From Alkaliphilus pronyensis (GTDB lineage Bacteria > Bacillota > Clostridia > Peptostreptococcales > Natronincolaceae), in the NCBI RefSeq assembly GCF_009017275.1, contig NZ_WBZC01000001.1, positions 1 through 64,000 of the forward strand: a DNA stretch of 64,000 nucleotides, read 5' to 3'. The stretch's first letter is position 1. Every line of letters begins with the position of its first letter. Of this stretch, positions 44,239 to 54,085 are shown piece after piece. A model generated the notes under the pieces. It was given only the letters and a program-made list of their open reading frames with translations, had not been told where the DNA came from and made no database searches. Both the position numbers and the translations under genes were made by a program.

Positions 44239-45156
44239 CTAGTATCTCTTTTGAAATTTATTTCGAATAATAATTGCTATTGAATTCATCATAGCCAGCA
44301 TAACCATTAAAGCCACAATAGTGGCTGCCGCTAGGTTAGCATACTCCCTAGTTAAAACTGCATCTAATGTCCAATAGTATATTTGAATAGGTAGTGCAGT
44401 AAAGTTATCCATAAAGCCTGTTGGTATTCTCAAGATTAGGGCTGGTATACCTAGAACAACTAGGGGAGCTGTTTCTCCTATGGCTCTTGAAAGAGCAAGA
44501 ATAGAACCCGTTAATATTCCTGGTAATGCCACTGGTAAAACAACCTTTCTAATTGTTGTCCACCTCGATGCCCCCATTGCATATGAAGCATCTCGCAAAA
44601 ACCCTGGAACAGCACGAACAGCCTCTTGAGCTGCTACTACAACAATAGGCAGAACTAATAATGACATAGTTAACCCACCAGCTAGTATACTAGAGCCTAG
44701 ATTTAAAAGCCTTCCAAAAACTGTTAATCCTAATAGTCCAAAAATTACAGACGGTACCCCTGCAAGATTAGATATATTCATTTTAACAAAGCTTTGAAAT
44801 TTGCTTTTACTGGCATACTCCTCTAAATAAATGGCTGTAGCTACCCCTAAAACTATAGTTACTGGAGCCACAATAATCATTAATAGAAAGCTTCCTATAA
44901 TGGCTCCCAAAATTCCTGCCTTTTCAGGAAATATAGACAGGGTGCTTGTAAGAAATTGAAGGTCTAACCACCCTATGCTCTGTGTAAATATTCTATATAT
45001 TAGTATTCCTAAAACCAGTAATGCAAATAATGTGGAGCCAAAGAAAATCATTGTAGCAATTTTATCTATCATTATTCTTCTAGTTAGATTTTTTTTGATC
45101 TTGTTTATATTTAAAAGGGTATTGAAGGTCCCTTTATGTTCTATTTCACAACTCAT
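44239..45156 (-). CDS. pstA: Phosphate ABC transporter permease PstA
   Basis: 305 aa with about six membrane segments. The permease cytoplasmic loop is [45 protein letters not shown]. It lies 3 bp after pstC and 17 bp before pstB, and forms the channel with PstC. Confidence 0.95.
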   Translation of the reverse strand: MSCEIEHKGTFNTLLNINKIKKNLTRRIMIDKIATMIFFGSTLFALLVLGILIYRIFTQSIGWLDLQFLTSTLSIFPEKAGILGAIIGSFLLMIIVAPVTIVLGVATAIYLEEYASKSKFQSFVKMNISNLAGVPSVIFGLLGLTVFGRLLNLGSSILAGGLTMSLLVLPIVVVAAQEAVRAVPGFLRDASYAMGASRWTTIRKVVLPVALPGILTGSILALSRAIGETAPLVVLGIPALILRIPTGFMDNFTALPIQIYYWTLDAVLTREYANLAAATIVALMVMLAMMNSIAIIIRNKFQKRY

Positions 45157-45159
45157 TTT

Positions 45160-46086
45160 TTAGTACTCCTCTCTAAATCTTTTTAATATATACTGTGCTA
45201 TTAAATTCATGAAAAGAGTAAAGGAAAATAGCAACAATCCAACTGCATATAAGCTATAGTAGCCAAGTGTACCACTTCCAGCATCTCCACTGGTAAACTC
45301 AACAATATAGGCAGTCATGGTTTGCATCGATTGGGTTATATCAAAGGTGAAGTTTTTAGAGCTTCCACTGGCTATTGCAACAATCATTGTTTCTCCAATA
45401 GCACGTGATATTCCCAGTATAAAGGAAGCTAGTATACCAGAAAAGCCAGCAGGCACAATTACCTTTAAGGCTACTTCTAGCTTTGTAGCACCCAGAGCTA
45501 ATGCTCCCTCCCTCAAGGCGTTTGGTACAGAATTCATGGCGTCCTCCGATAGGGATGCCACAAGGGGAATAATCATAATACCCATCACAATTCCTGGACT
45601 TAATGCATTTTTAGCTTCAAGGTTTGGAATTAATAGTAGCAGTAAAGGAGTAACAAAGGAATAAGCAAAAAAACCATAAACAATTGTTGGTATTCCAGCC
45701 AAAACCTCCATTATAGGCTTGACAATTCTTCTAACTTTATCTGAGGCAAATTCACTTAAATATATGGCTGCTGTTAGTCCAACTGGAATAGCTACACACA
45801 TTGCAATGAAGGAGGTTATTATTGTTCCATTTATTATTGGTAATATTCCAAAGGATGGATTGGCAGACAGTGGTGCTAGCTTTGTACTGAAGATTTCCCT
45901 TAGGGGAACTTGACTAAAGAACTTGTAGGCATCTAATATTAATGTTAGTACAATCCCAATGGTTGTTAAAATTGAAATAGAGGCTGCAACTAGAAAAACT
46001 CTAGGCATTAGGTTTTCTACGAACCTACCTTTATCATTGGCAAGATTCTTTTTTATAATTCCTCTTACATTAGTTTGATTTTCCAT
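45160..46086 (-). CDS. pstC: Phosphate ABC transporter permease PstC
   Basis: 308 aa with about six membrane segments. The EAA loop is LREGALALGATKLEVALKVIVPAGFSGILASFILGISRAIGETMIV, and IPTIVYGFFAYSF is characteristic of PstC. Separated from pstS by 140 bp containing a strong hairpin, so it is probably expressed by read-through at a lower level than pstS. Confidence 0.95.
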   Translation of the reverse strand: MENQTNVRGIIKKNLANDKGRFVENLMPRVFLVAASISILTTIGIVLTLILDAYKFFSQVPLREIFSTKLAPLSANPSFGILPIINGTIITSFIAMCVAIPVGLTAAIYLSEFASDKVRRIVKPIMEVLAGIPTIVYGFFAYSFVTPLLLLLIPNLEAKNALSPGIVMGIMIIPLVASLSEDAMNSVPNALREGALALGATKLEVALKVIVPAGFSGILASFILGISRAIGETMIVAIASGSSKNFTFDITQSMQTMTAYIVEFTSGDAGSGTLGYYSLYAVGLLLFSFTLFMNLIAQYILKRFREEY

Positions 46087-46160
46087 TTTAAATTATCCTT
46101 TCTAGCATGTTGAATTAATTACATTAACTCATGTACAGATTGTTTCAATTATAAACAGCA

Positions 46161-46191
46161 TTAAGATGAGATAGAAATTATCTCATCTTAA
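46161..46191 (-). terminator. Hairpin between pstS and pstC
   Basis: TTAAGATGAGATA and TATCTCATCTTAA make a perfect 13-bp stem with a 5-nt loop. A partial terminator here would raise the ratio of PstS to the membrane parts, as is common in pst operons. Confidence 0.8.
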
Positions 46192-46226
46192 GCTTTACTT
46201 GTCTAATATTAACTAATGATTTAGTT

Positions 46227-47252
46227 TTATTTAATTTGCTCTAGTTGCTTTAGGTATTCGTTATATTGAGCAGCAGGTAGTGGAGCAAATCCATTCTCTC
46301 CAGCTAATCTTGCAGCTCCTTCTGGAGATACAACATACTTTGCAAAATCAAGTACTTGTGGCTTTTCACTTGCATAGTTAGCATTTAAATAAGTAAATAC
46401 TGGTCTTGTAAATCCTGCATATGCTAAGTCTTCACCAATTGTATCTAGGTTTGGTTCAACTGGTCCATTTCCAAAGTCAACCTTTACAGCAACAAGCTTA
46501 TCTGTATTGCTAGCATAGTAGCCATATCCAAAGAAAGCAATAGCATTTTTGTCCTTTGATACTAAATCTACTAGAGTTGAATACTCTTGTTGTAGGTTAG
46601 CTGTTTTAACCATGTCTTGCTCGTCAAGAATTTTTTCATAGAAGAACTCGAATGTTCCGTGGTTTTCGTTTGGTCCATAGAACTTAACTTCTTCTTGTGG
46701 CCATTCTGATCTTACGTCTGACCATAGTACCTTGTCATCTGCTTTGTATGCTCCTGATAAGTACATATTTACAATTTCTTCTCTAGTCATTTCTGTTGCC
46801 CAGTCATTATCTTTATTAATTACAATTGCTAATCCGTCTAGGGCAAGTTTGAACTCTAATACATCTTTACCTAACTCTAGTCCTTTTTCTTCAAGCTGTG
46901 CTAACTCTTCTTGCTTAATAGGTCTTGAAGCATCCGCAAAGTCTAACTCACCTGGTATAAACTTCTTGAATCCTGCACTTGATCCTGCACGTCCTACTTG
47001 TACACTTACATTTGGTTCTTCTTTTGTCATGTATTCTTCAGCTATATGTGCCATTAGGGGATACACTGTTCCTGATCCATCAACTATAACAGCACCCTCA
47101 AGCTTTTCTTCTTGCTCTTCATTTTCGTTTGAACCTTGTTGCTCTTGGTTTTCGCCGCCAGCTGCTGAGTCGTCTTCAGCTCCGCCACCACAAGCTACAG
47201 CAGTTATTGCCAATGTGCAAACTAATAGAATTAGAAATATTTTCTTTAACAT
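46227..47252 (-). CDS. pstS: Phosphate-binding lipoprotein PstS
   Basis: 341 aa from the ATG at 47252, which has AGGAGG upstream. A lipoprotein signal (LLVCTLAITAVAC, Cys at about 21) leads to a Glu-rich linker and a phosphate-binding domain with VDGSGTVYPLMAHIAE, RAGSSAGFKKF, DFADASRPIKQEE and GTFEFFYEKILDE. It is the surface receptor for phosphate uptake. It lies directly after the Pho-box array. Confidence 0.95.
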   Translation of the reverse strand: MLKKIFLILLVCTLAITAVACGGGAEDDSAAGGENQEQQGSNENEEQEEKLEGAVIVDGSGTVYPLMAHIAEEYMTKEEPNVSVQVGRAGSSAGFKKFIPGELDFADASRPIKQEELAQLEEKGLELGKDVLEFKLALDGLAIVINKDNDWATEMTREEIVNMYLSGAYKADDKVLWSDVRSEWPQEEVKFYGPNENHGTFEFFYEKILDEQDMVKTANLQQEYSTLVDLVSKDKNAIAFFGYGYYASNTDKLVAVKVDFGNGPVEPNLDTIGEDLAYAGFTRPVFTYLNANYASEKPQVLDFAKYVVSPEGAARLAGENGFAPLPAAQYNEYLKQLEQIK

Positions 47253-47324
47253 CAAATACAACCTCCTATTGACTTATGTTTTATTTCTTACAGTTAATAA
47301 TATACAGTAATTCATATTCGGTTT

Positions 47325-47363
47325 TGTTATGCGATAGTTAACCGTATGTTAAGAGAATGTTAT
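47325..47363 (-). promoter_or_regulatory. Pho-box array upstream of pstS
   Basis: Four TTAACA-like hexamers on the minus strand (ATAACA, TTAACA, TTAACT, ATAACA) are spaced exactly 11 bp apart. This is the pattern bound by PhoP/PhoB response regulators, and the location before pstS fits. Confidence 0.85.
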
Positions 47364-47375
47364 GTATTATTGCTA

Positions 47376-49670
47376 TCATATCTTAAATTTGCTTACCAGC
47401 TCCTTAAGATTAAAGGCTAAGGTAGCAAGAGATTGGCTGGAGCTATTAATCTCCTCCATAAAGGCAGTTTGCTCCTCCATTGAGGCTGAAACCTCCTCGG
47501 TGCTTGCAGAATTAACCTCTGATACAGCAGCTAATTCTTGAATCTTATCTTCAACCTCTACCCTTAATTCATCAATTTTTTTACTAGAGTCATTTAAGGT
47601 ATTAACCTTCGTTTCAAGCATTGCAACTGCTTCTGCAATTTCGAAGTACTTATCCTTAGTTAAGGTGACACTATCCTCTTGATGCTTTGCTATGCCAACT
47701 AGATTTTTCATTTCTTCTGTTACTTCTTCTGTTTCCTTTCTTAAATCACTTACTATTCTATCTATTACCTTAGCTGATTCCTTAGACTGCTCAGCCAGCT
47801 TTCTAATTTCATCTGCTACAACAGTAAAGCCTCTACCATATTCTCCTGCCCGTGCAGCTTCTATAGCTGCGTTTAGTGCCAGTAGGTTGGTTTTATCGGC
47901 TATATTTTCTATAAGCTTACTTGCCTCTTCTATCTTCTTAGATCCTTCACTTGCCTTAATCATTTTAGTCTGTACTTCTTTATTTACACTATTGGACTCC
48001 TGTGTGTTTTTAGATAAAACCTCTATTACCTGTAGACCTGACTCTGCTAATTTAGCAACCTTATCTGTAGCCTCTGTCATTTGCGATAGGTTTTTAAAAT
48101 CCTCTAATATAATAAAGCTTAATTCTTTACTCTTATCTGAGCTCTCTTTTGCACTTTGGGATTGCTGCCAGGAGCCCTGTGAAATTTCACTTATTTTTAC
48201 TGCAACCTCATTTGAAGACATAGTGGACTGCATTGAGTTGTTTTTCAATTCTTGTGAAGAGTTAGCAACCAATGTTGCTGAATCCTCTACTCTTTTAATA
48301 AGCTCTCTGAAATTATACTTAATCTTGGTAATCGCTGCTTCTAAGCTTCCAATTTCATCTTTTCTGTTGGTTTTTAAAGAATTTCCTCCATCCGACAAAT
48401 TATAATCAGCTATTTCATCTGTAATATTTATTAATCCAGCTATAGGCTTACTTATCGTTTGAGCTAATAAAATGGCTATAATGGTGCTTATTAAAATAAT
48501 TACTATGGAAATAAATAGTATGTTTTCGCTTAAGGAAGCTACCTCCCTGTATGCATCCTCCTCAGCAACTTCTATTATTAGTCCTGCTGGTGTATTACCT
48601 ATTTCTATTACTGATAGTGTTCCTATTACCTTTTTTCCGTCATAGCCAGTATATGTATGGGTTTCATTAAATTCATAGTTACCTGTGGTTAATGGCTCAG
48701 AAAGTAATTTAGACCCATTAGTTTCAATTGTCTCTTTTAGGGCTGCACCGTTGCTATAAATATCCTTCAAGGTATCTGTTAATAATAAGCCCTCTGCATT
48801 TATTAAGTATGAATCGGCATTTGGACCAAGTCTTGTAATTCCACTTTGAACAATATTATTTATTCTCCCTTGATTTAAAACAACATTTAATGTACCAATA
48901 GGAACTTCACTATTTGTATTGGAGTACACAGGTGTTGTTAATACTATTAGATTATCCTTTATAAAGCTATTCCAAAATATGTTAGACCAATTCTGTTGAC
49001 CACTCATTCCCTTGTCTACAAAATCACCTGAGAAGGCCAGTGGGGCAATATCATTCCTTTGATAGGTGTTACTATATACCACCTCATTATACATATTGGT
49101 AATAAATATATCTGTGTATTTATGCTTTTCTATTATTGGACTTGAATACTTACTAAAGCTTTTTAATAGCTCCTCTTCCTCTGCTCTACTTAAGCTATAC
49201 TGATTAAGTGCTTCTAAGCCTTCGCTTATTAGCTTTGACCCTGCTAATACTTTTCCCTCTCCTTCTCTATTGTAGAAGTAATCATTAATACGTTCTGTTG
49301 TTAAGTTTGTATAGAGCTGATTACCCTTTAAAATTTCATTTTCTATACTTGTACTGGAGGATTGTATACTTAAGCTGCTTAATATAATAATTGGAATCAG
49401 ACCTGTAACTACTATCATTAAAAGTAGTTTATATCTAATTTTTAAATTATCTAATAGGGAGGCCCTTTGGTTTATAGTTTTCTTTCTCCCATTAGCAATG
49501 GGCTTCTTTTTCATTTTATTAATTGTATTAATAGGCTTTATTCTTCCCCTATTAAGTTTAAGTTTATTAAATAGTAGCTTCACTGGTGTAAAAATCCTTA
49601 CAGATAAGCCCTTCATTCTATACTTAAGTTGAACGATTCTTTTCTTCATAAGTCCTATCATCTTCTTCAT
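47376..49670 (-). CDS. Methyl-accepting chemotaxis protein with dCache-type sensor
   Basis: 764 aa. A strongly basic N-terminal extension of about 77 residues precedes the first membrane helix ([20 protein letters not shown]). A double-Cache-like extracellular domain (about 100-380), a second helix, a HAMP domain and the signalling domain follow, with the hairpin tip [40 protein letters not shown]. The ligand is unknown. The ATG has GGGGGAACAGAG before it. The long cytoplasmic head is unusual for this family. Confidence 0.93.
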   Translation of the reverse strand: MKKMIGLMKKRIVQLKYRMKGLSVRIFTPVKLLFNKLKLNRGRIKPINTINKMKKKPIANGRKKTINQRASLLDNLKIRYKLLLMIVVTGLIPIIILSSLSIQSSSTSIENEILKGNQLYTNLTTERINDYFYNREGEGKVLAGSKLISEGLEALNQYSLSRAEEEELLKSFSKYSSPIIEKHKYTDIFITNMYNEVVYSNTYQRNDIAPLAFSGDFVDKGMSGQQNWSNIFWNSFIKDNLIVLTTPVYSNTNSEVPIGTLNVVLNQGRINNIVQSGITRLGPNADSYLINAEGLLLTDTLKDIYSNGAALKETIETNGSKLLSEPLTTGNYEFNETHTYTGYDGKKVIGTLSVIEIGNTPAGLIIEVAEEDAYREVASLSENILFISIVIILISTIIAILLAQTISKPIAGLINITDEIADYNLSDGGNSLKTNRKDEIGSLEAAITKIKYNFRELIKRVEDSATLVANSSQELKNNSMQSTMSSNEVAVKISEISQGSWQQSQSAKESSDKSKELSFIILEDFKNLSQMTEATDKVAKLAESGLQVIEVLSKNTQESNSVNKEVQTKMIKASEGSKKIEEASKLIENIADKTNLLALNAAIEAARAGEYGRGFTVVADEIRKLAEQSKESAKVIDRIVSDLRKETEEVTEEMKNLVGIAKHQEDSVTLTKDKYFEIAEAVAMLETKVNTLNDSSKKIDELRVEVEDKIQELAAVSEVNSASTEEVSASMEEQTAFMEEINSSSQSLATLAFNLKELVSKFKI

Positions 49671-49813
49671 CTCTGTTCCCCCTATATAGTCTGTTACTTC
49701 CGAAAGCTACCGACAAATAAATATTAACCGTAGTAATTAATCCCGCTAATAACAAGTATAACCTTGATTCTTTTTACAGGAATTAATTTTATGTTAAATT
49801 TCCGTTAAATTAG

Positions 49814-49850
49814 AAACAAGGGTATATGTCACCATGACATTCCCTTGTTT
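49814..49850 (-). terminator. Terminator of the HD-domain gene
   Basis: AAACAAGGG pairs with CCCTTGTTT, and ATGTCA with TGACAT inside. The downstream U tract is weak. Confidence 0.6.
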
Positions 49851-49872
49851 ACTTAACAGCTATATTTTTTTC

Positions 49873-50439
49873 TTAATCTAACAGACTATAGCCTTGCTCC
49901 TTTAATTGTGCTTCTCTTTTTCTCAAAAAGCCTATCATATTTTCAATGTGAGTAGATAACTCTATACCAAACTCCTCTGCTGCTTTTTTTATAATATCTC
50001 TATTGACTGCCTTTGCAAAGGCTTTATCTTTAATTTTTTTCTTTACAGATTTAACCTCTAAGTCATCAAAGCTTCTTGAGGGTCTTACAAGGGCACATGC
50101 AACTATAAAGCTTCCCAGCTCGTCTACAGCATATAGGGCCTTATCTAAGTTAGAAACCCTTTCTGTTCCAGTAAAATCAGCATGTCCTTTTACTGCATAT
50201 ATTATATCCTCTTGAAAACCTTCATTTCTCAATATTTCTTCTCCTTTAAAGGGATGTTCATTTGGATACATTTCAAAATCTATATCATGAGTTAAGCCTG
50301 TAATCCCCCATTTTTCAACGTCCTCCTTAAGTAGCTCTCCGTAACCAAGCATGCCAGCTTCAACAGCTAATGAATGCTTTATTAAGCTATCGGACTTAAC
50401 ATACTTCTTAAGTATTTCAAAGGCATCTTTTCTATTCAT
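49873..50439 (-). CDS. HD domain hydrolase
   Basis: 188 aa. An HD-type metal phosphohydrolase: KHSLAVEAGM, GLTHDIDFE (HD pair) and VKGHADF, with YAVDELGSFIVACALVRPSRS in the second half. Cytoplasmic; it acts on a nucleotide or phosphate ester that cannot be told from sequence. ATG with GGAGG upstream. It stands alone. Confidence 0.85.
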   Translation of the reverse strand: MNRKDAFEILKKYVKSDSLIKHSLAVEAGMLGYGELLKEDVEKWGITGLTHDIDFEMYPNEHPFKGEEILRNEGFQEDIIYAVKGHADFTGTERVSNLDKALYAVDELGSFIVACALVRPSRSFDDLEVKSVKKKIKDKAFAKAVNRDIIKKAAEEFGIELSTHIENMIGFLRKREAQLKEQGYSLLD

Positions 50440-50623
50440 TGCTTACCTCCAATTAATAATTATTGTATTTTTCATCTATTATAATCCTTATCTAGCTTTT
50501 TTTCAAATAGTTTGAAAATACTTAATATATTTGGTTGCACCTTTGAAAACACAGCTACTGTATGATTGGTAATTACAATTTATCTATAATAAAAGTATCC
50601 TCTGCTTAAGGCTGCTGTCAAGC

Positions 50624-51649
50624 TTAAGTAAAATATTGAATGTGTCCATTTGGAAAATACTGTTTTATTAAGCCGGTTAAATAATCCTTTGCTTCTTGTG
50701 CTTGATTTTTTTCATACACATACTTAACCCTACCATATTTCCCCCACTTTTTTAAACGTTTTTCGGGATCCATCTCCAGCTTTGTGTTTGGAAATCGCTC
50801 TTCTATTATGTTCTTTGCATTCATTGTAAAGCGATGCTGTATTAGCTCAAAGGTAATAAAGCTATTTTGCTGCTGCCCTATATGATTGTGTAGGGCCTCT
50901 AGCATTTCCTTATACTGGCCTTTCCAGTTTTCATGTAATATAATTGGCGCTATTAAAAACCCTAATGGATAGCCAGCTAATGCCATCTTTTCTGCTGCCT
51001 TTAGCCTATCCCAAAGATTATCTACGTTATGCTCAAAGTTCTTAATTACATAATTAGTGTTTATACTGAACCTAAATCGAGTATTCTTATTATGGTTTAT
51101 GTCTAACAACGGATCAACAGCAGCGTATTTTGTTACAACCCTAAGCTTACCCTGCTTAAGTCTTCCAAAATGCTCAATGGTTTCCTTAAGGGCACCAGTT
51201 ATATGCTCAACCCCCAATGGGTCACCTGTACTTGCAGCTTCAAACATAGTTGTATGGGGTAGCTTTTTTTCTATATACTTATCAATTGTATCATACAGTT
51301 CTTCTAGGTTACCATATACTCTAACGTATGGTTTTTTGCCTTGAGTTGTAAATAGATAGCAGTACTCACAGCTTCCTGGACAATTTGTCATTAAAGAAAA
51401 CTGATAGTCTGCCGAAGGCTTACAAACTTCAAGCTTCATGCTACGCTTTATCCCCACTATTAGGGTTTTTTTTGCTGCTGCATATTTGGCCTTTTCATTT
51501 TCCCCTGGTAAGTTTCTCACTTGGTTGTGGGATGTTGTTTCTAGCATTTCTACATTATTTTTTATGCAATAATCCCTAACCCTTCTTCCTATTACTGTAT
51601 TTCTTGCATCAGCCTCAAAATATACACGATCAGGCCTCCATAGCTCCAT
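50624..51649 (-). CDS. splB: Spore photoproduct lyase (SPL family radical SAM)
   Basis: 341 aa from the ATG at 51649, which has AAGGAGG upstream; a more distal ATG gives an 18-residue extension without support. The radical SAM motif is CPGSCEYC, in the C-x3-C-x2-C spacing of this family, in MTNCPGSCEYCYLF. The sequence ELWRPDRVYFEADARN is typical of SplB. It repairs the spore photoproduct (thymine dimer) in DNA during germination, which suits a sporulating cell. Confidence 0.92.
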   Translation of the reverse strand: MELWRPDRVYFEADARNTVIGRRVRDYCIKNNVEMLETTSHNQVRNLPGENEKAKYAAAKKTLIVGIKRSMKLEVCKPSADYQFSLMTNCPGSCEYCYLFTTQGKKPYVRVYGNLEELYDTIDKYIEKKLPHTTMFEAASTGDPLGVEHITGALKETIEHFGRLKQGKLRVVTKYAAVDPLLDINHNKNTRFRFSINTNYVIKNFEHNVDNLWDRLKAAEKMALAGYPLGFLIAPIILHENWKGQYKEMLEALHNHIGQQQNSFITFELIQHRFTMNAKNIIEERFPNTKLEMDPEKRLKKWGKYGRVKYVYEKNQAQEAKDYLTGLIKQYFPNGHIQYFT

Positions 51650-51818
51650 GTAATCAACCTCCTTAATGAGGTTATTTTTCCACATACTATTCATTCCATA
51701 CACAACTTTATTAACTCTTTTATCAATGTAGAATATATATAAATAGTATATAATTAACTATTTTTTATTAAGCTATTGGGGTATAATTATTTTTAGTGCT
51801 TATTACTGGAGGTTTATT

Positions 51819-52673
51819 ATGAAGAGTCAAAATAAAGGTATTACATTAATGATTTTATCTTCACTTTTCTTTGCTTTAATGGCAACTGCCGTTAAATTTT
51901 CTGGAGATTTGCCTACAATGGAGAAGGTTTTCTTTAGAAATGTTGTGGGGTTCATTTATGCTAGCTATGTGCTAAGGAAGTCACAGGTTAGCTTTAAAGG
52001 TAATAATACCAAATACTTAATTTATCGTTCTCTATTGGGATTAACTGGTGTATTTCTTTACTTTTTTGCAATAGACCATTTACCTTTAGCCGACGCGGTA
52101 GTGTTAAATCAAACTAACCCATTTTTTGTTTTGCTTTTAGCTTCCTTTTTTCTTGGTGAAAAAATTAAAAAACAGCAATATGCTGCTTTTTTCCTTGCTA
52201 TAGTTGGAATTTCCCTTATAGTAAAGCCCCAGTTTAACTATAGATTGATTCCTGCCGCTGCTGCACTTGCTTCAGCTGTTTTCGCTGCATCTGCTTATAC
52301 AATTATCCGTTATTTACGTACTACTGATCATCCACATATTATAGTGTTTTACTTTACTGGGTTTTCAACAATTATTTCCATCCCATTTTTACTGTTTGGA
52401 GAATTTGTGATGCCTACATTCCCACAGCTAATTTCTTTATTGGCAGTTGGGGTTTTTGCAACCACAGCTCAGCTATTAATGACCTTTTCCTATAGATATG
52501 CTGAAGCAGGGGCCTTATCAATATATTCCTATGGCAAAACAATTTTTTCTACAATTATTGGTGTTGTTTTTTTCTTAGAGATACCAGATATATATAGCTT
52601 GTTTGGTATATTACTAATAATTGTTAGCGGATTTATAAATTATATGGTTAAAAGAAAGGAAAGCTCAGCATAG
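51819..52673 (+). CDS. DMT superfamily transporter (EamA type)
   Basis: 284 aa with ten membrane segments in two EamA halves, recognisable as GITLMILSSLFFALMATAVKFSG, then LPLADAVVLNQTNPFFVLLLASFFLGEKI, and AGALSIYSYGKTIFSTIIGVVFFLEIPD in the second half. Exporter of metabolites, substrate unknown. Divergent from splB. Confidence 0.88.
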   Translation: MKSQNKGITLMILSSLFFALMATAVKFSGDLPTMEKVFFRNVVGFIYASYVLRKSQVSFKGNNTKYLIYRSLLGLTGVFLYFFAIDHLPLADAVVLNQTNPFFVLLLASFFLGEKIKKQQYAAFFLAIVGISLIVKPQFNYRLIPAAAALASAVFAASAYTIIRYLRTTDHPHIIVFYFTGFSTIISIPFLLFGEFVMPTFPQLISLLAVGVFATTAQLLMTFSYRYAEAGALSIYSYGKTIFSTIIGVVFFLEIPDIYSLFGILLIIVSGFINYMVKRKESSA

Positions 52674-52686
52674 ATATATGCTGAGC
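52663..52686. terminator. Hairpin at the 3' ends of the EamA and AI-2E genes
   Basis: GCTCAGCATA and TATGCTGAGC form a perfect 10-bp stem that includes the EamA stop codon. It lacks a clear T run. Confidence 0.55.
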
Positions 52687-52691
52687 CAGAC

Positions 52692-53885
52692 TTAAACTGT
52701 GGTATTGGAAGCTTTCCTTTTCTCTATCCTTTGATTCCTTTTTTCTAGCTGTCTATCGATTCCTCTATTTACTACTAATCTAATAATTGCTATAACGGGA
52801 ACCCCCAAGAACATTCCTATAACACCAAATAGCTTGCCACCTACTACTATTGAAAAAATAATCCAGAAGGGGCTAACTCCAACACTATCTCCTAATATTT
52901 TTGGCCCTAAAATAAGCCCATCAAACTGCTGTAAAGCAAGAATAAATATTATTATCCATAGTGCATTTAAAGGACTATCAAAGAAGGTAATAATTACAGC
53001 TGGTACTGCACCAATAAAGGGTCCAAAGTATGGAATCATGTTTGTAACACCAATAATCACGCTTAATAACAGGGCGTAACGTATACCTATAATCTTTAGT
53101 CCAATAAAGCATAAGCATGCAATTATAAAGGAGTCTAATGATTTACCTACAATAAATTTTGCAAAGAGGTCGTCTACTTCCCTTGCAAAATCCTTAATTT
53201 TATCTACAGTCACATCACTAAACATTACTCTTAAGATTTTTACAAAGCCCTGTTTAAAGGATTCTCTGTCCATTAGCATATAAAAGGATAGTATTAGGCC
53301 TAAAACAAAGTTTAATAACCCCGAGGTAATAGATATAACACTTAAGGCAACATTATTTAAAATTACTTCTAATGATTGACTTATGTTATCAAAGGCTTCA
53401 TTAATCTTTTGGTTTATATGGGTAGCTATATCTATTTGACTAAATGCCTCTATTTCATAAGACCATTTATTAATTAAGTTATCTGTGGCCGTAATATACT
53501 CTGGAACGCTGGTAATAATATCGCTTATATTATTGCCTATTTGTGGTGCAATAAAAACAGCTAATAGTGTTATAGAGGTAATTAAAACTATATACATTGT
53601 TAATATACTTAGAAGCCTGTGAAGCTTTTTTCGTTTACTAATAAAGTTTATCTTTATAAAGACCTTTTTTTCTAGCCATCGAACTCCTGGACTTAAGAGG
53701 TAGGCTATAGAAGCTCCTATTATGAAGGGACTGAGTATCTTTCTTGTAATGGCAAACCCAACTGAAAAGCTCTTTAAATAAAACCCCACATTATTTAGCA
53801 AAAGGTAAAATATTATTGACATTGCAACCGTCAAAAAACCATAAAAGGAGTATTTAAAATAATTATTATCTAGTTTAATCCTCAT
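52692..53885 (-). CDS. AI-2E/PerM family permease
   Basis: 397 aa with about eight membrane segments. The typical core is RYALLLSVIIGVTNMIPYFGPFIGAVPAVIITFF and LGPKILGDSVGVSPFWIIFSIVVGGKLFGVIGMFLGVPVIA. The family includes proteins of unclear transport substrate, some sodium/proton-linked. Standalone unit. Confidence 0.88.
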   Translation of the reverse strand: MRIKLDNNYFKYSFYGFLTVAMSIIFYLLLNNVGFYLKSFSVGFAITRKILSPFIIGASIAYLLSPGVRWLEKKVFIKINFISKRKKLHRLLSILTMYIVLITSITLLAVFIAPQIGNNISDIITSVPEYITATDNLINKWSYEIEAFSQIDIATHINQKINEAFDNISQSLEVILNNVALSVISITSGLLNFVLGLILSFYMLMDRESFKQGFVKILRVMFSDVTVDKIKDFAREVDDLFAKFIVGKSLDSFIIACLCFIGLKIIGIRYALLLSVIIGVTNMIPYFGPFIGAVPAVIITFFDSPLNALWIIIFILALQQFDGLILGPKILGDSVGVSPFWIIFSIVVGGKLFGVIGMFLGVPVIAIIRLVVNRGIDRQLEKRNQRIEKRKASNTTV

Positions 53886-54085
53886 TAGCTATCATCCTTA
53901 TTATTTTTTCTATCATTATACATCATTTATAGAAAATTAGCTATTATGTAAATGTTAAGATTTAGTATTTAATTAGCTTTTAATTGATGGTTTTACGTTT
54001 TTCTTGTTACAGCTTATTTAGAATATAACCAGCTAGCAACGAAAATAAACCTGTGGAAAGTAGTTAACTCATATGTTATTGCTTA

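Noticed and set aside
46732-47310. 192-residue plus-strand frame opposite pstS
   Set aside because: It is a shadow of the pstS coding bias, with serine-rich low-complexity sequence.
49671-49813. Sigma-D type motility promoter before the first chemoreceptor
   Set aside because: No TAAA box at the needed distance from a GCCGATAA-like element could be found.
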